From: Duganella sp. BJB476
Lineage (GTDB): Bacteria > Pseudomonadota > Gammaproteobacteria > Burkholderiales > Burkholderiaceae_D
Direction of reading: 5' to 3'
Assembly (NCBI RefSeq): GCF_003416895.1
Contig: NZ_QVIO01000002.1
Coordinates: 372,001 to 436,000, forward strand
DNA: 64,000 bases
A program made the position numbers and the translations under genes. This document shows, one piece after another, positions 1 to 8,377 of this stretch. The notes beneath the pieces are model-generated. The model was not told the origin of the DNA, made no database searches, and saw only the letters and a list, made by a program, of their open reading frames with translations. The stretch's first letter is position 1. Each line of letters opens with the position of its first letter.

Positions 1-847
1 GCGTCAGCCGCGTGACCACGCCGACGCTGCCGCCACCACCGCCCTTCAAGGCCCAGAACAGCTCGGGGTTGGTACAGGCGTTGGCGATGCGCACCTGGCC
101 GTCGGCGGTCACCACCTCGGCTTCCAGCAGGCCGGCGGCGGCGGTGCCGTAGTTCTTGGAGAAGCTGCCGAAGCCGCCGCTCTGCACCAGCCCCGCGACG
201 CCGACCGTGGTGCAGCCGCCGCCCTGCACGTAGCGGCCGCCGCGCGTGGTGACGGCGTCGTAGGCGTCGATCCACATCGCGCCCGCGCCCAGCGTGACGG
301 CCGGCTGCGGCGCGTCCTTGCAGCCTTGCGCGACGAAGGCCGGCTGCAGCGTGGCTTCGTTCATCTGGCGCGTCCAGACCAGCAGCGAATCGGGCGCGTC
401 GGACGTGCCCTGGTAGCTGTGGCCGCCGCCTTTGACCACTAGCCGCAGATTGTGCTCGCGCGCGAAGTTGACCGCCGCCACCACGTCGGCCGTGCCGCGC
501 GCCGCCACCGCGTAGGCGCTCGGTTGCGAGGACCAGGCGTCCAGCCAGCCGCTGGTCTGCGTCAATGCCGGCTGGTCGCCGATGGCGTAGGTGTTTTTCA
601 GGTCGTCCAGCGCAGCCGTGCAGGCTGGTGCAGCGGCGCTGGAGGAGCAGGCGGCGAACGGCGCATCCAGCTTGAACAGGCGGCCGTCGACCCGCCCCTT
701 CAATTGCTGCCAGGCAGCGGCCGACGGCCAAGCGGCGTCGCCGGGACGCACACGGCGACGCGGGGCGGTTGCGCTCCAGGCCGGCAGCGAGGTGAGCGAC
801 ATCAGCGGCAAGGCAGCTACCGACTTGAGCAAGCTTCTTCTTTTCAT
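1..847 (-). CDS. FAD-linked oxidase (BBE/PCMH type), Tat-exported, partial
   Basis: Exported flavoprotein oxidase, probably acting on a sugar or alcohol; substrate unknown. The reverse-strand frame starts at ATG 847 and is open to the window edge, so about 282 N-terminal residues are seen and the C-terminal half lies outside. The N-terminus MKRRSLLKSVAALPLMS is a twin-arginine signal (RRSLLK). The FAD-binding PCMH domain follows, with VVKGGGHSY and the YVQGGGCTTVGVAGLVQSGG stretch typical of berberine-bridge-enzyme-like oxidases, then FWALKGGGGGSVGVVTRLT at the edge. The family call is firm and the substrate is not. Confidence 0.85.
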   Translation of the reverse strand, partial: MKRRSLLKSVAALPLMSLTSLPAWSATAPRRRVRPGDAAWPSAAAWQQLKGRVDGRLFKLDAPFAACSSSAAAPACTAALDDLKNTYAIGDQPALTQTSGWLDAWSSQPSAYAVAARGTADVVAAVNFAREHNLRLVVKGGGHSYQGTSDAPDSLLVWTRQMNEATLQPAFVAQGCKDAPQPAVTLGAGAMWIDAYDAVTTRGGRYVQGGGCTTVGVAGLVQSGGFGSFSKNYGTAAAGLLEAEVVTADGQVRIANACTNPELFWALKGGGGGSVGVVTRLT

Positions 848-1099
848 GGACTGGCTTTCATGTGTGATAGGGACAGCGTCACCTTAGCGCAGCCGTCCGC
901 CGCCGGTCCACCGCTATGTGGCGAGACGGACAAGGGCGTGGCGAAGCGGATAATTTATTGACCAGGCCAAACGAATGATGCCTGCAAGCTCTGGTGTGGC
1001 AAAAACAGGCTGTACCTGCGAAGATAGTGCGGCAGGCGTCCGGCCAGAGCGCCTGTACCAGCACGCTCTCTTTGGCCCCACACCATCCAGGAGAAGTAC
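848..1099. other. Divergent intergenic region, FAD oxidase / phasin
   Basis: This gap of about 250 bases separates two divergently transcribed genes and must hold both promoters. I see no convincing sigma-70 hexamer pair and no conserved small frame. The only clear signal is the phasin ribosome-binding site AGGAG around 1088. Confidence 0.5.
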
Positions 1100-1621
1100 A
1101 TGAATTCGTTTGTGGAAACCATTTCGCCAGCAGCAAAAAATCACGTGCTCGCCCGCATCGACTATTTCAGCGACCTGACACTCGCCACCTTGCAATCGGT
1201 GCGCCAGCTGTCCGAGGTGAACCTGCAATTCAGCCGCGACTGGCTTCAGGATTCCACCGAAGCATTGCGCGTCGCCCTGCTGACCCCGCAGGCGGAGCGC
1301 ACGCCGTCGACCGAACAGGCGGCGCACAAGCTGCAAGCGTGGCAGCAGCAGCTGAACCAGATTGCCAGCGAATATCAGACCAGCATCAACCAGGTGGTGC
1401 AGCAGCATGCGCCGCAGGCGGCGCGCACGGCGACCGAGCTGGCCGAGGCGGTCACGCACAAGGCCGTCGCCCAGGTCGACCAGCAGCTGCGTCAGAGCAA
1501 GGCCGCAGGCAAGGAAATCATCGACCAGGCCCACCACTTCGCCAGCGTAGCGGCGCAGAACGGCTCGATGGCGCAACCGGCCTCGATGCAGAGCGCAGAG
1601 GACCAAGGCAACAAGAACTAG
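1100..1621 (+). CDS. Phasin family protein
   Basis: Phasins coat polyhydroxyalkanoate granules and affect their size and number; some members bind other surfaces. The 173-residue product has the family's features: no signal peptide, an amphipathic helical N-terminal half (FVETISPAAKNHVLARIDYFSDL, then VRQLSEVNLQFSRDW) and a Gln/Ala-rich helical C-terminal half. The start ATG is preceded by AGGAG at 6-8 bases. It stands alone, convergent with the GST gene 6 bases away. No PHA synthase gene is in the window, so a PHA role is inferred from the family. Confidence 0.85.
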   Translation: MNSFVETISPAAKNHVLARIDYFSDLTLATLQSVRQLSEVNLQFSRDWLQDSTEALRVALLTPQAERTPSTEQAAHKLQAWQQQLNQIASEYQTSINQVVQQHAPQAARTATELAEAVTHKAVAQVDQQLRQSKAAGKEIIDQAHHFASVAAQNGSMAQPASMQSAEDQGNKN

Positions 1622-1627
1622 GTCAAG

Positions 1628-2290
1628 TTACAGGAAGCGTTCCGGTATATCGTCGACGAAGGGATACATCGAGAAATACGGTTTCGCTTCGTCCAGCACC
1701 TGCTTGACGGACGGGCGGCCGACCAGCCGCTCGAAGTAGGCGTTGAGGTGCGGGTATTCCTCGGGGAACGGCAACAGCGTGGCGGCGTAGAACAGCGCGG
1801 GCGCCGCCGCGCAATCGGCCATGCTGAAGGCGTCGCCGCACATCCAGCTGCGCGTGGCCATGCGCTTCTCGATCATCTTGTACGCCGTCTTGAGCTTGGT
1901 GCGCTCCTTGGTCCGGTCGCACTGCATGCCGCTAAGATGGCCGAAGACGATGGTCTGCACCGGCTCCTGCACATAATTGTCGAAGAAGCGGTCCCACAGG
2001 CGCACATCGAGCGCCGCGTCCCAGTCGGCCGGGATCAAATCCTGCGGGCCGGGGAAATAACGGTCCAGGTATTCGATGATGACCGAGGTCTCCGGCACGT
2101 CGCGCCCGCGCTCGTGGTCGCGCAGCACCGGGAACTTGCACAAGGGCCAGATCGCCTCCAGCTCCGCGCGGTCGGCCTCCTCGCCCAGGTTGATCAGGCG
2201 CTTGTCGAAGGGCGTGGCGTTCTCGTACAGCGCGATCAGCACTTTATGGCAGAACGAGGCCAGTGGATGGTAGTACAACGTCAGGGACAT
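1628..2290 (-). CDS. Glutathione S-transferase family protein
   Basis: Cytosolic glutathione-dependent transferase or isomerase-like enzyme of 220 residues. The N-terminal thioredoxin-fold domain reads MSLTLYYHPLASFCHKVLIALYE, with Ser/Cys at the usual catalytic position, then the cis-proline segment CKFPVLRD and the glutathione-contact ETSVIIEYLD. The C-terminal all-helical domain includes FSMADCAAAPAL, the N-capping box region of GSTs. The start at 2290 is chosen because GGAG lies 8 bases upstream and because the domain begins there; an upstream in-frame start at 2392 adds 34 residues unlike the family. Substrate not predictable. Confidence 0.9.
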   Translation of the reverse strand: MSLTLYYHPLASFCHKVLIALYENATPFDKRLINLGEEADRAELEAIWPLCKFPVLRDHERGRDVPETSVIIEYLDRYFPGPQDLIPADWDAALDVRLWDRFFDNYVQEPVQTIVFGHLSGMQCDRTKERTKLKTAYKMIEKRMATRSWMCGDAFSMADCAAAPALFYAATLLPFPEEYPHLNAYFERLVGRPSVKQVLDEAKPYFSMYPFVDDIPERFL

Positions 2291-2467
2291 GGTCGGCTCT
2301 CCGAAGGTCGGGCACCGCCACGCGGTACCAATCAATTCAGCAGATGATACTTCAGACAAGCCGGTGGCGGCGGACAGGAAATGTTGCGACACTTCGCTCC
2401 GTCATACGCCGGGCCCACTCCAGCAAGCGCCGGCGGACCACCGAACCATCACCTCACAGGATCCTCC

Positions 2468-3280
2468 ATGCGCCTTGCCATCACCCTTGCCCTCGCCTCC
2501 CTTTGCGCCTTCAGCGGCAACAGCCACGCCGACGCCCTCGATCTGCCTTCGTCGTCCGGTCCGCAGACCGCGCCCGCCGCCGGCGACAGCCTGACCGTGG
2601 GCGGCGGCATCGCCTATGTGCCGGAATACGCCGGCAGCAAGAAAAGCCGCGTGGTGCCGCTGCCCTACATCGAGCGCACTTTCGACAACGGCTTCTTCCT
2701 CAGCACCATGCGCGGCGCGGGCTTCCAGACCAGCGTCAGCGGCGTCGGCCTGAGCGCGGCGCTGAGCTACGGCGGCGCGCGCGCCGACCACAAGCGCAAC
2801 ATCTTCGACGGCTCCGACGCGCTCAAGGGCATGGGCGATATCCAGGGCGCGGCGCAGGCAGTGCTGGGGGCCAGCTACCAGTTCGGCACCGTCGGCGTCA
2901 GCCTGAGCACCACGCAGAATCTGGCGCACCGCGAACACGGCGCCACCTACACGCTGGGCGCGGCGACGCAGCTGTACACCACCGCCAGCGACCAGGTCGG
3001 CCTGAGCGTGTCGACCGAGTACGCCGACAAGAAGCACATGCAAACCTACTTCGGCGTGACCGCCGCGCAAAGCGCCGCCTCCGGCTACAAGGCTTATAAC
3101 GCCAGGGGCGGCATCGCCAACGTCACGACCAGCGTCAGCTGGAACCACGTGCTCGACAAGAACTGGTCGGTGCACACGGTGCTCGGCATCACGCAGTTGG
3201 CCTCCGACGCCGCCGACAGCCCGCTGACCAAGCGCAAGACCACGCCGATGCTGATGACGGGCGTCGCCTACAAGTTCTAA
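2468..3280 (+). CDS. MipA/OmpV family outer-membrane protein
   Basis: Predicted outer-membrane beta-barrel of 270 residues. The start at 2468 gives a clean signal peptide (MRLAITLALASLCAFSGNSHA, cleavage about residue 21). The mature part has the MipA/OmpV hallmarks: an early GGGIAYVPEYAGSKKSRVVPLP motif, alternating polar/hydrophobic strands, and a terminal aromatic residue (VAYKF) as recognised by the Bam machinery. In enterobacteria MipA scaffolds MltA and Pbp1b; whether that holds here is unknown. The gene is monocistronic, with a short gap to the next gene on the same strand. Confidence 0.88.
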   Translation: MRLAITLALASLCAFSGNSHADALDLPSSSGPQTAPAAGDSLTVGGGIAYVPEYAGSKKSRVVPLPYIERTFDNGFFLSTMRGAGFQTSVSGVGLSAALSYGGARADHKRNIFDGSDALKGMGDIQGAAQAVLGASYQFGTVGVSLSTTQNLAHREHGATYTLGAATQLYTTASDQVGLSVSTEYADKKHMQTYFGVTAAQSAASGYKAYNARGGIANVTTSVSWNHVLDKNWSVHTVLGITQLASDAADSPLTKRKTTPMLMTGVAYKF

Positions 3281-3335
3281 ACTGCTTAGCTGGGTGATAC
3301 TATTGAGGGAAGTTCATCCACCGTTTCCCTCAATA

Positions 3336-4193
3336 ATGCCGACACTCACGCTGCTGACCTTTATCGCCCTCGCGCTGTCCGTGGGGGCCGTCTGGCTCCC
3401 ACGCTCTCCCCGCGTCCCGCTCGCGCCCTGGCAAATCTGGTTTGCCTTGGCGCTGCTGTGTGGCGCGCTGTCGGGCGTGCTACACGCGCCGGCCTTCATC
3501 GCGCTGGCCTTGTTCGGCGGAGCGGCCTGGCTGACCGATGCGGCGTCCAAAAAATATCTGCGGATTCTGTTTGGCGTGGTCACGCTGGTGCTGGCGTTTG
3601 CGCTGGCGATTCATAAGCTGCCGGGGTTCAGCAATCCCGTGGTGATCGCCGGCGCGGTGTTCTCGGCCGGCGCCAGGCCCTTTACCCAGTATGCGAATTT
3701 CGACAAGGGCGCGGTTGGCCTGATACTGTTGGCATTCATTTGCCATCGCACGGCGTCGCTGTCCGAATTTGGCGCTGTGCTGAAGAAGACCTTGCCGGTG
3801 CTGTTGCTCACCGTGGCGGCCGTGATGGCCTTTGCCACCGGCCTCGGCTTCGTGCAGCCGGCATTCAAGCTGCCGAAGGTCACGCTGCAATTCCTCGCGG
3901 TGAACCTGCTCTTCACCGTGGTCGCCGAAGAGGCTTTCTTCCGCGGGTTCATCCAAGCGCGACTGGTGTCGGCGCTGTCCGGCTTGCGTCATGGCGCATG
4001 GGTGGCGCTGATCTGCTCAGCCCTGCTGTTCGGCGCCGCCCATCTGGCGGGCGGCCCGCTGTACGCCGCGCTTGCCGCCATCGCAGGCCTGGGCTATGCC
4101 TACGCCTACCACGCCACGCAGCGCATCGAAGCGCCCATCCTCGTACACATCGCGCTCAACGCCGTGCACTTCATCTTCTTCACCTACCCCTGA
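3336..4193 (+). CDS. CPBP family intramembrane metalloprotease (CAAX protease-like)
   Basis: Polytopic inner-membrane protein of 285 residues with about eight hydrophobic segments. The C-terminal half carries the Abi/CPBP catalytic motifs: EEAFFRGF (EExxxR, motif 1), FGAAH (FxxxH, motif 2) and a final HIALNAVHF (HxxxN). These residues coordinate metal in Rce1-type proteases, so the enzyme looks intact. Bacterial members have been linked to bacteriocin immunity and protein maturation; the substrate here is unknown. The start at 3336 drops 14 hydrophilic residues of the longer frame. The chorismate mutase gene follows after 15 bases and may be co-transcribed. Confidence 0.87.
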   Translation: MPTLTLLTFIALALSVGAVWLPRSPRVPLAPWQIWFALALLCGALSGVLHAPAFIALALFGGAAWLTDAASKKYLRILFGVVTLVLAFALAIHKLPGFSNPVVIAGAVFSAGARPFTQYANFDKGAVGLILLAFICHRTASLSEFGAVLKKTLPVLLLTVAAVMAFATGLGFVQPAFKLPKVTLQFLAVNLLFTVVAEEAFFRGFIQARLVSALSGLRHGAWVALICSALLFGAAHLAGGPLYAALAAIAGLGYAYAYHATQRIEAPILVHIALNAVHFIFFTYP

Positions 4194-4208
4194 TCAAAAG
4201 GAAAGTTC

Positions 4209-4802
4209 ATGCACGCAGTGATCCGACTCGTCCTGCTTTGCCTGCCGCTGGCCGGCGCGCTTGCATCGGCCCAGACAGTCGGCGTCCGGCCGGAGCAGAC
4301 GATAGCGCGCAGCGCGCCCGATTTGCGGCGGGACCTGGAACCGTTGCGACTGACTATAGACCAACGCCTGCTGCTGGCGCAAGCGGTGGCGCGCGCCAAG
4401 TGGAATGTGCAGGCACCGATAGACGACCTGCCGCGCGAGGCGCAGGTGATTCAGGCGGCAGTGAAGCAAGGCGCCGCGCTCGGGCTTGCCGATGCATGGG
4501 TCGAAGCGGTGTTCCACGCGCAGATCGAAGCGTCGAAAATCGTGCAGCGCGAACTGTATGCCAAATGGCGGACGCAACAGGCCGGCAAGTTTGACGACGC
4601 GCCCGACCTGGCCAAGACCGTACGTCCCGAACTCGACCGGATCACCGCGCAACTGTTGCGCTCCCTGGCCGACAATCAGGCCGTGCTGCAAGCCGATGCG
4701 CGCAAAGCCGAGGTGGCACGCGCCTTGCGCCCGCTTGAAGCGACGGCGCTCAGTCCTTCCGCAGTCGAGCAAGCGCTGGCGCCCTTTGTGGCGCTGCATT
4801 GA
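4209..4802 (+). CDS. Exported AroQ-gamma type chorismate mutase
   Basis: Likely converts chorismate to prephenate in the periplasm. The 197-residue product starts with a signal peptide (MHAVIRLVLLCLPLAGALASAQT). The mature part matches the all-helical secreted class: a first helix LTIDQRLLLAQAVARAKW supplying Arg and Lys ligands, then APIDDLPREAQVIQ, then VFHAQIEASKIVQRELYAKW as in the Mycobacterium tuberculosis secreted enzyme. AAAGGAAAG precedes the start. No other aromatic biosynthesis gene is near, as is usual for this class, whose physiological role is unclear. Confidence 0.82.
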   Translation: MHAVIRLVLLCLPLAGALASAQTVGVRPEQTIARSAPDLRRDLEPLRLTIDQRLLLAQAVARAKWNVQAPIDDLPREAQVIQAAVKQGAALGLADAWVEAVFHAQIEASKIVQRELYAKWRTQQAGKFDDAPDLAKTVRPELDRITAQLLRSLADNQAVLQADARKAEVARALRPLEATALSPSAVEQALAPFVALH

Positions 4803-4971
4803 GCCGCATGGGCGGACGGCAGGAATATGCGTATGGGGTGCGCCGCCCCGCTCCTTGTGGCAAAACCCCGATTTCTCCTTCAATTTTCTTCATTTTTTTC
4901 AAGCATTGAACTGTTTTCGAATTTGCCGGTCTAAATTGGGGAATGCCGAAGAAAATAGGGGGAAAAATCGA

Positions 4972-5595
4972 ATGAATACCACAATGACCGTGCAGGTGCC
5001 CACCGATACCCTGCTCAAACTGATCGAAAAGCTGCGCCGCCGCGGCGGCTCGCAGGATATCTCGGAAGCGATGACTTTGGCCCTCGAGCGCTGGCTCGCC
5101 GACCCGGCCGCATTCGCCCTCGGAGCCGATCCCGCAGGCTTACATGGCTACCAATGGAAAACACTATTTCTTCCCGAAGGCACCGTGTTGAAATCATGGA
5201 GCTACGGCGAGCACAACTACGCATGCGTTGAAGGTGACCAGATCATCCACAATGGCCGCGCGGTCTCGCCGAACCAGTTCGCGCAATCGTTCGCGCGCTC
5301 GACGCGCAGCGCATGGCACGATTTGTACGTCCGCCGACCGGGTGATAAGTCCTTCAAGCTAGCCAACAGGCTGCGCACGGAATTGGCTGCGGCGGAGAAG
5401 TCGGCTGCGGCGGAAAAGCTAACAGAGGCGCAGAAGCCGGCAGCGCCGGCAAAGGACGCGGCTGCCCAAGCGGACGCGCCCCCCGCCTTGGTGCCACCGG
5501 TGGCAGCAGTGCCGAGAAACACCGACCGCGAACCTGGTTGGGATTTGCCGGAGCGCAGAAAGTTCCGCTACCGGCTGGAAGATGTCGCCTACTAA
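4972..5595 (+). CDS. Hypothetical protein: RHH-like N-terminus and RAMA/DUF4357-like domain
   Basis: Not a characterised family to me. The 207-residue product has three visible parts. Residues 1-40 (TMTVQVPTDTLLKLIEKLR, then ISEAMTLALERWL) look like a ribbon-helix-helix DNA-binding unit. Residues 55-130 resemble RAMA/DUF4357: G-x-W, LPEGTVLKSW, a YACVEGDQIIHNGRAVSP turn, and a final AWHDLYVRRPG. A low-complexity Ala/Lys/Glu/Pro tail follows. The start at 4972 follows AGGGGG and an AT-rich 170-base promoter region. Its stop overlaps the phoR stop on the opposite strand. A DNA-binding or nucleoid role is inference. Confidence 0.7.
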   Translation: MNTTMTVQVPTDTLLKLIEKLRRRGGSQDISEAMTLALERWLADPAAFALGADPAGLHGYQWKTLFLPEGTVLKSWSYGEHNYACVEGDQIIHNGRAVSPNQFAQSFARSTRSAWHDLYVRRPGDKSFKLANRLRTELAAAEKSAAAEKLTEAQKPAAPAKDAAAQADAPPALVPPVAAVPRNTDREPGWDLPERRKFRYRLEDVAY

Positions 5596-6905
5596 TTCAG
5601 CAACAACTCCGGCTGCTGCTGGACGATGGCGCTCTTCGGCAGGCAGACGATGAAGGAACTGCCCTTGCCCGCCTCCGACTTGATCTGCAAGGTCGAGCCA
5701 TGGCGCAGCAGCACGTGCTTGACGATCGCCAGCCCCAGCCCGGTGCCCTGGGTCTCGCGCGAACGGCTCTTGTCGACCCGGTAGAAGCGCTCGGTCAGGC
5801 GCGAGATGTGCTCAGGGCTGATGCCGATGCCGGTATCTTCCACCATGAACTTGACGCCGCCCTCATACTCTTTCCACACCAGCTGGATCTTGCCGCCGGC
5901 CGGCGTATAGCGCACCGCGTTCGAGGCCAGGTTGCCGAAAGCGCTGTGCAACTCTTCATAGCTGCCCATGATGTCCGGCCCGTTGACCGCCATGGTGATC
6001 TCGTGCTTGCCGGCCGACAGCGCCCGCGCGTCGCGCAACACCTGCTCCATCAGCTTGGGCACGTCGACCTGCTCCGGCCGCATCGGATAATCCACCGACT
6101 CCAGCCGTGACAAGGTCAGCATATCCTCGATCAGGTGCTGCATGCGATGGCCCTGCTCCGTCATCAGCTTCAGGTGCGCCGAGCGGGTGGCCACATCCAG
6201 CCCCTCGGAAGCGGCGATCTCCAGGAAGCCGACGATCACCGTCAACGGCGTGCGCAGCTCGTGCGAAGCGTTGGCGATGAAGTCGCGCCGCATCTCCTCG
6301 ATGCGCTCGCTCTCGGTGGCATCGTGCGTCACCAGGATTTGCCGGCGGTTTTCAAACGGAATGATATGCACGATCAGCTTGCGCTCGCGGAAGCTGATCG
6401 TCAGCGGCTGCTCGTAGCGGCCGAGGATGATGTAGTCCATGAAATCCGGGCTGCGCACCAGATTGGTCACGCGCATGCCCTTGTCGCGCTCGTGCGTCAG
6501 GCCCAGGTGCTTCTCGGCGGCCGGATTGCACCACTCCAGGAACAGCACGTCGTCCATGATGACCACGCCGTCCGGCAGCAAATGCATGGCCTGGCGGAAG
6601 CGCGCCAGCCATTCGGTCAGCTCGGCCTGGTTCTTCTCGTCGTCGCGCCGCATGCGGTACAGGCGCGAGAAGATATTGGTCCAGGCGCCCCAGCCGTCGG
6701 GCAGCTTGGCGCTCTGCGGATCGTCCATCCAGTTGCTCAACTGGTAAAGATAGGTCAGCTGCACGAACACCAGCACCATCATGGCCACCAGCGCCAGCAC
6801 CAGGCCGTTCAGCCAGCCGAACATCCAGCCCAGCAGCGCGCAGCCCGCCAGGATGATGGCGGTGCGCAGCGCGGCCGGCACCCAGAACACCAGTTTTGGA
6901 TTCAT
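5592..6905 (-). CDS. phoR: Phosphate regulon sensor histidine kinase PhoR
   Basis: Membrane-bound histidine kinase/phosphatase partner of PhoB. The 437 residues contain two N-terminal membrane segments (about 12-50), the PhoR linker, a PAS domain (about 95-190, LLPDGVVIMDD ... EWCNPAAEKHLGL), a HisKA dimerisation domain with phosphoacceptor His215 in NASHELRTPLTVI, and an HATPase_c domain with N box (FGNLASNAVRYTP), DTGIGI and GTGLGLAIVKHV. It lacks a large periplasmic sensor, as known PhoR proteins do; signalling is expected through PhoU and Pst. Its ATG overlaps the phoB stop by one base (TAATG), indicating translational coupling. Confidence 0.97.
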   Translation of the reverse strand: MNPKLVFWVPAALRTAIILAGCALLGWMFGWLNGLVLALVAMMVLVFVQLTYLYQLSNWMDDPQSAKLPDGWGAWTNIFSRLYRMRRDDEKNQAELTEWLARFRQAMHLLPDGVVIMDDVLFLEWCNPAAEKHLGLTHERDKGMRVTNLVRSPDFMDYIILGRYEQPLTISFRERKLIVHIIPFENRRQILVTHDATESERIEEMRRDFIANASHELRTPLTVIVGFLEIAASEGLDVATRSAHLKLMTEQGHRMQHLIEDMLTLSRLESVDYPMRPEQVDVPKLMEQVLRDARALSAGKHEITMAVNGPDIMGSYEELHSAFGNLASNAVRYTPAGGKIQLVWKEYEGGVKFMVEDTGIGISPEHISRLTERFYRVDKSRSRETQGTGLGLAIVKHVLLRHGSTLQIKSEAGKGSSFIVCLPKSAIVQQQPELLLN

Positions 6906-7594
6906 TATTTCTCCGACAGCATGTAGCCCACGCTACGCACCGTCTTGATCAGATGCTCGGCCTCTTTCAAGGCCTTGCGCAGGCGCAGCACGTGGACGTC
7001 GACGGTGCGCTCTTCGATCACCACATGGTCGCCCCATACCTTGTCGAGCAGCTGGCTGCGCGAGAACACCCGTTCCGGATGCGCCAGCAGGAACTTCAGC
7101 AGCTTGTACTCGGCATGGCCGATGTCGATCTTCTGCTCGTCCATCAACACCGTGCAGCTGACCGGGTCCAGCATCACATTGGCCGCGCGCATGGTCGCTT
7201 GCGCATGCTCAGGGCTCTTGCGGCGCAGCAGCGCCTTGGCGCGCGCCAGCAGTTCGCGCGGCGAGAACGGCTTGGTGACATAGTCGTCGGCGCCGCTGTT
7301 CAGGCCCGCCAGCTTGTCTTCTTCCATGCTCTTGGCGGTCAACATGATGACCGGGATTTCATTGAACTGGCGGTCGGAACGGATGCGCGCCAGCAGGCGC
7401 AGGCCGGTCTGGTCGGGCAGCATCCAGTCCAGCAAAATCAGTTGCGGGGTCTTGGTCTGGATGAAGTCCCAGGCCTCGGAACAGCTTTGCACGGCGCAGC
7501 AGTTCCAGCCTGCCTCGCGCAGCGAGAACGTCACCAGCTCGACAATGGCTGGCTCGTCTTCGACGATCAATACGGTGGTTTTATCGGATGCCAT
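6905..7594 (-). CDS. phoB: Phosphate regulon response regulator PhoB
   Basis: OmpR-family transcription factor that binds Pho boxes when phosphorylated by PhoR. The receiver domain (1-120) has the acidic pair ED12-13, phosphoacceptor Asp56 in LILLDWMLP, the conserved TAKS and the lysine in YVTKPF. The C-terminal winged-helix domain (about 130-229) carries LLKFLLAHPERVFSRSQLLDKVWG, then ERTVDVHVLRLRKAL and SVGYML, the PhoB recognition region. Length 229 equals the family norm. It lies 32 bases downstream of phoU, so the last two genes of the seven-gene unit encode its own regulators. Confidence 0.98.
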   Translation of the reverse strand: MASDKTTVLIVEDEPAIVELVTFSLREAGWNCCAVQSCSEAWDFIQTKTPQLILLDWMLPDQTGLRLLARIRSDRQFNEIPVIMLTAKSMEEDKLAGLNSGADDYVTKPFSPRELLARAKALLRRKSPEHAQATMRAANVMLDPVSCTVLMDEQKIDIGHAEYKLLKFLLAHPERVFSRSQLLDKVWGDHVVIEERTVDVHVLRLRKALKEAEHLIKTVRSVGYMLSEK

Positions 7595-7626
7595 TATTTC
7601 TCGCGTTATTTCTCTTGTTATGTCGC

Positions 7627-8340
7627 TTACTGCGCTTGCTCGGGCACGTCGTCCGGTATCGGTGCGGTCTTGGTGTGGCGGATGTCCTTACCTTCGACGA
7701 CGTAGATGACGTATTCGGCGATGTTCTTGGCGTGATCGCCGATGCGCTCGATCGCCTTGGCCACCCACAGGGTGTCCAGCGCGGCCGAGATTGTACGCGG
7801 ATCTTCCATCATGAAGGTGATCAGATTGCGCATGATCGAACGGAACTCGTGGTCGATCACGGCGTCCTGGGCGATCAGCTGCAAGGCCTGCTTGCCGTCG
7901 TTGCGGGCGAACGCGTCCAGCGCGTCGTGCAGCATGTCGCTGGTGTTGTTGGCGATGCCGCGCACCATCTCGTAGTGGTTGACGGTCACAGCGCCGCGCG
8001 CGTGCAGCGCCTTGGCGGTGCGGGCGATCTTGGTCGCTTCGTCGCCGATGCGTTCCAGGTCGGTGATCACCTTGATCGTCGCCATGATGGTGCGCAGGTC
8101 GTTGGCGGCCGGCTGGCGGCGCACGATCAGGTGGCTGCAGGCGTCGTCCAGCGACACTTCCAGCTGGTTGACGGCGTCGTCCTCGCGCATCACGCGGTCG
8201 GCGCGCTCGGGATTGCCGATGCGGAAGCAGGTCATGGCGTCGAGGAACTGGGTCTCGACGATGCCGCCCATCAGCAGCACCTTGCTGCGTATGGCTTCCA
8301 GTTCGTTGTCGTACTGCTTGGATGAATGTTCACCGATCAT
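7627..8340 (-). CDS. phoU: Phosphate signalling complex protein PhoU
   Basis: Cytosolic metal-binding adaptor that couples the Pst transporter to PhoR and holds PhoR in its phosphatase state when phosphate is plentiful. The 237 residues form two three-helix bundles, each with the repeated signature seen here: LIVRRQPAANDLRTIMATIKVITDLERIGDEATKIAR in the first and LWVAKAIERIGDHAKNIAEYVIYVVEG in the second (E/D-RIGD metal sites). It follows pstB by 37 bases, the usual place in the operon. Confidence 0.97.
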   Translation of the reverse strand: MIGEHSSKQYDNELEAIRSKVLLMGGIVETQFLDAMTCFRIGNPERADRVMREDDAVNQLEVSLDDACSHLIVRRQPAANDLRTIMATIKVITDLERIGDEATKIARTAKALHARGAVTVNHYEMVRGIANNTSDMLHDALDAFARNDGKQALQLIAQDAVIDHEFRSIMRNLITFMMEDPRTISAALDTLWVAKAIERIGDHAKNIAEYVIYVVEGKDIRHTKTAPIPDDVPEQAQ

Positions 8341-8377
8341 GCTGAGCTCCGTAGTCGTTTTGCTATTATAAGTTCGA

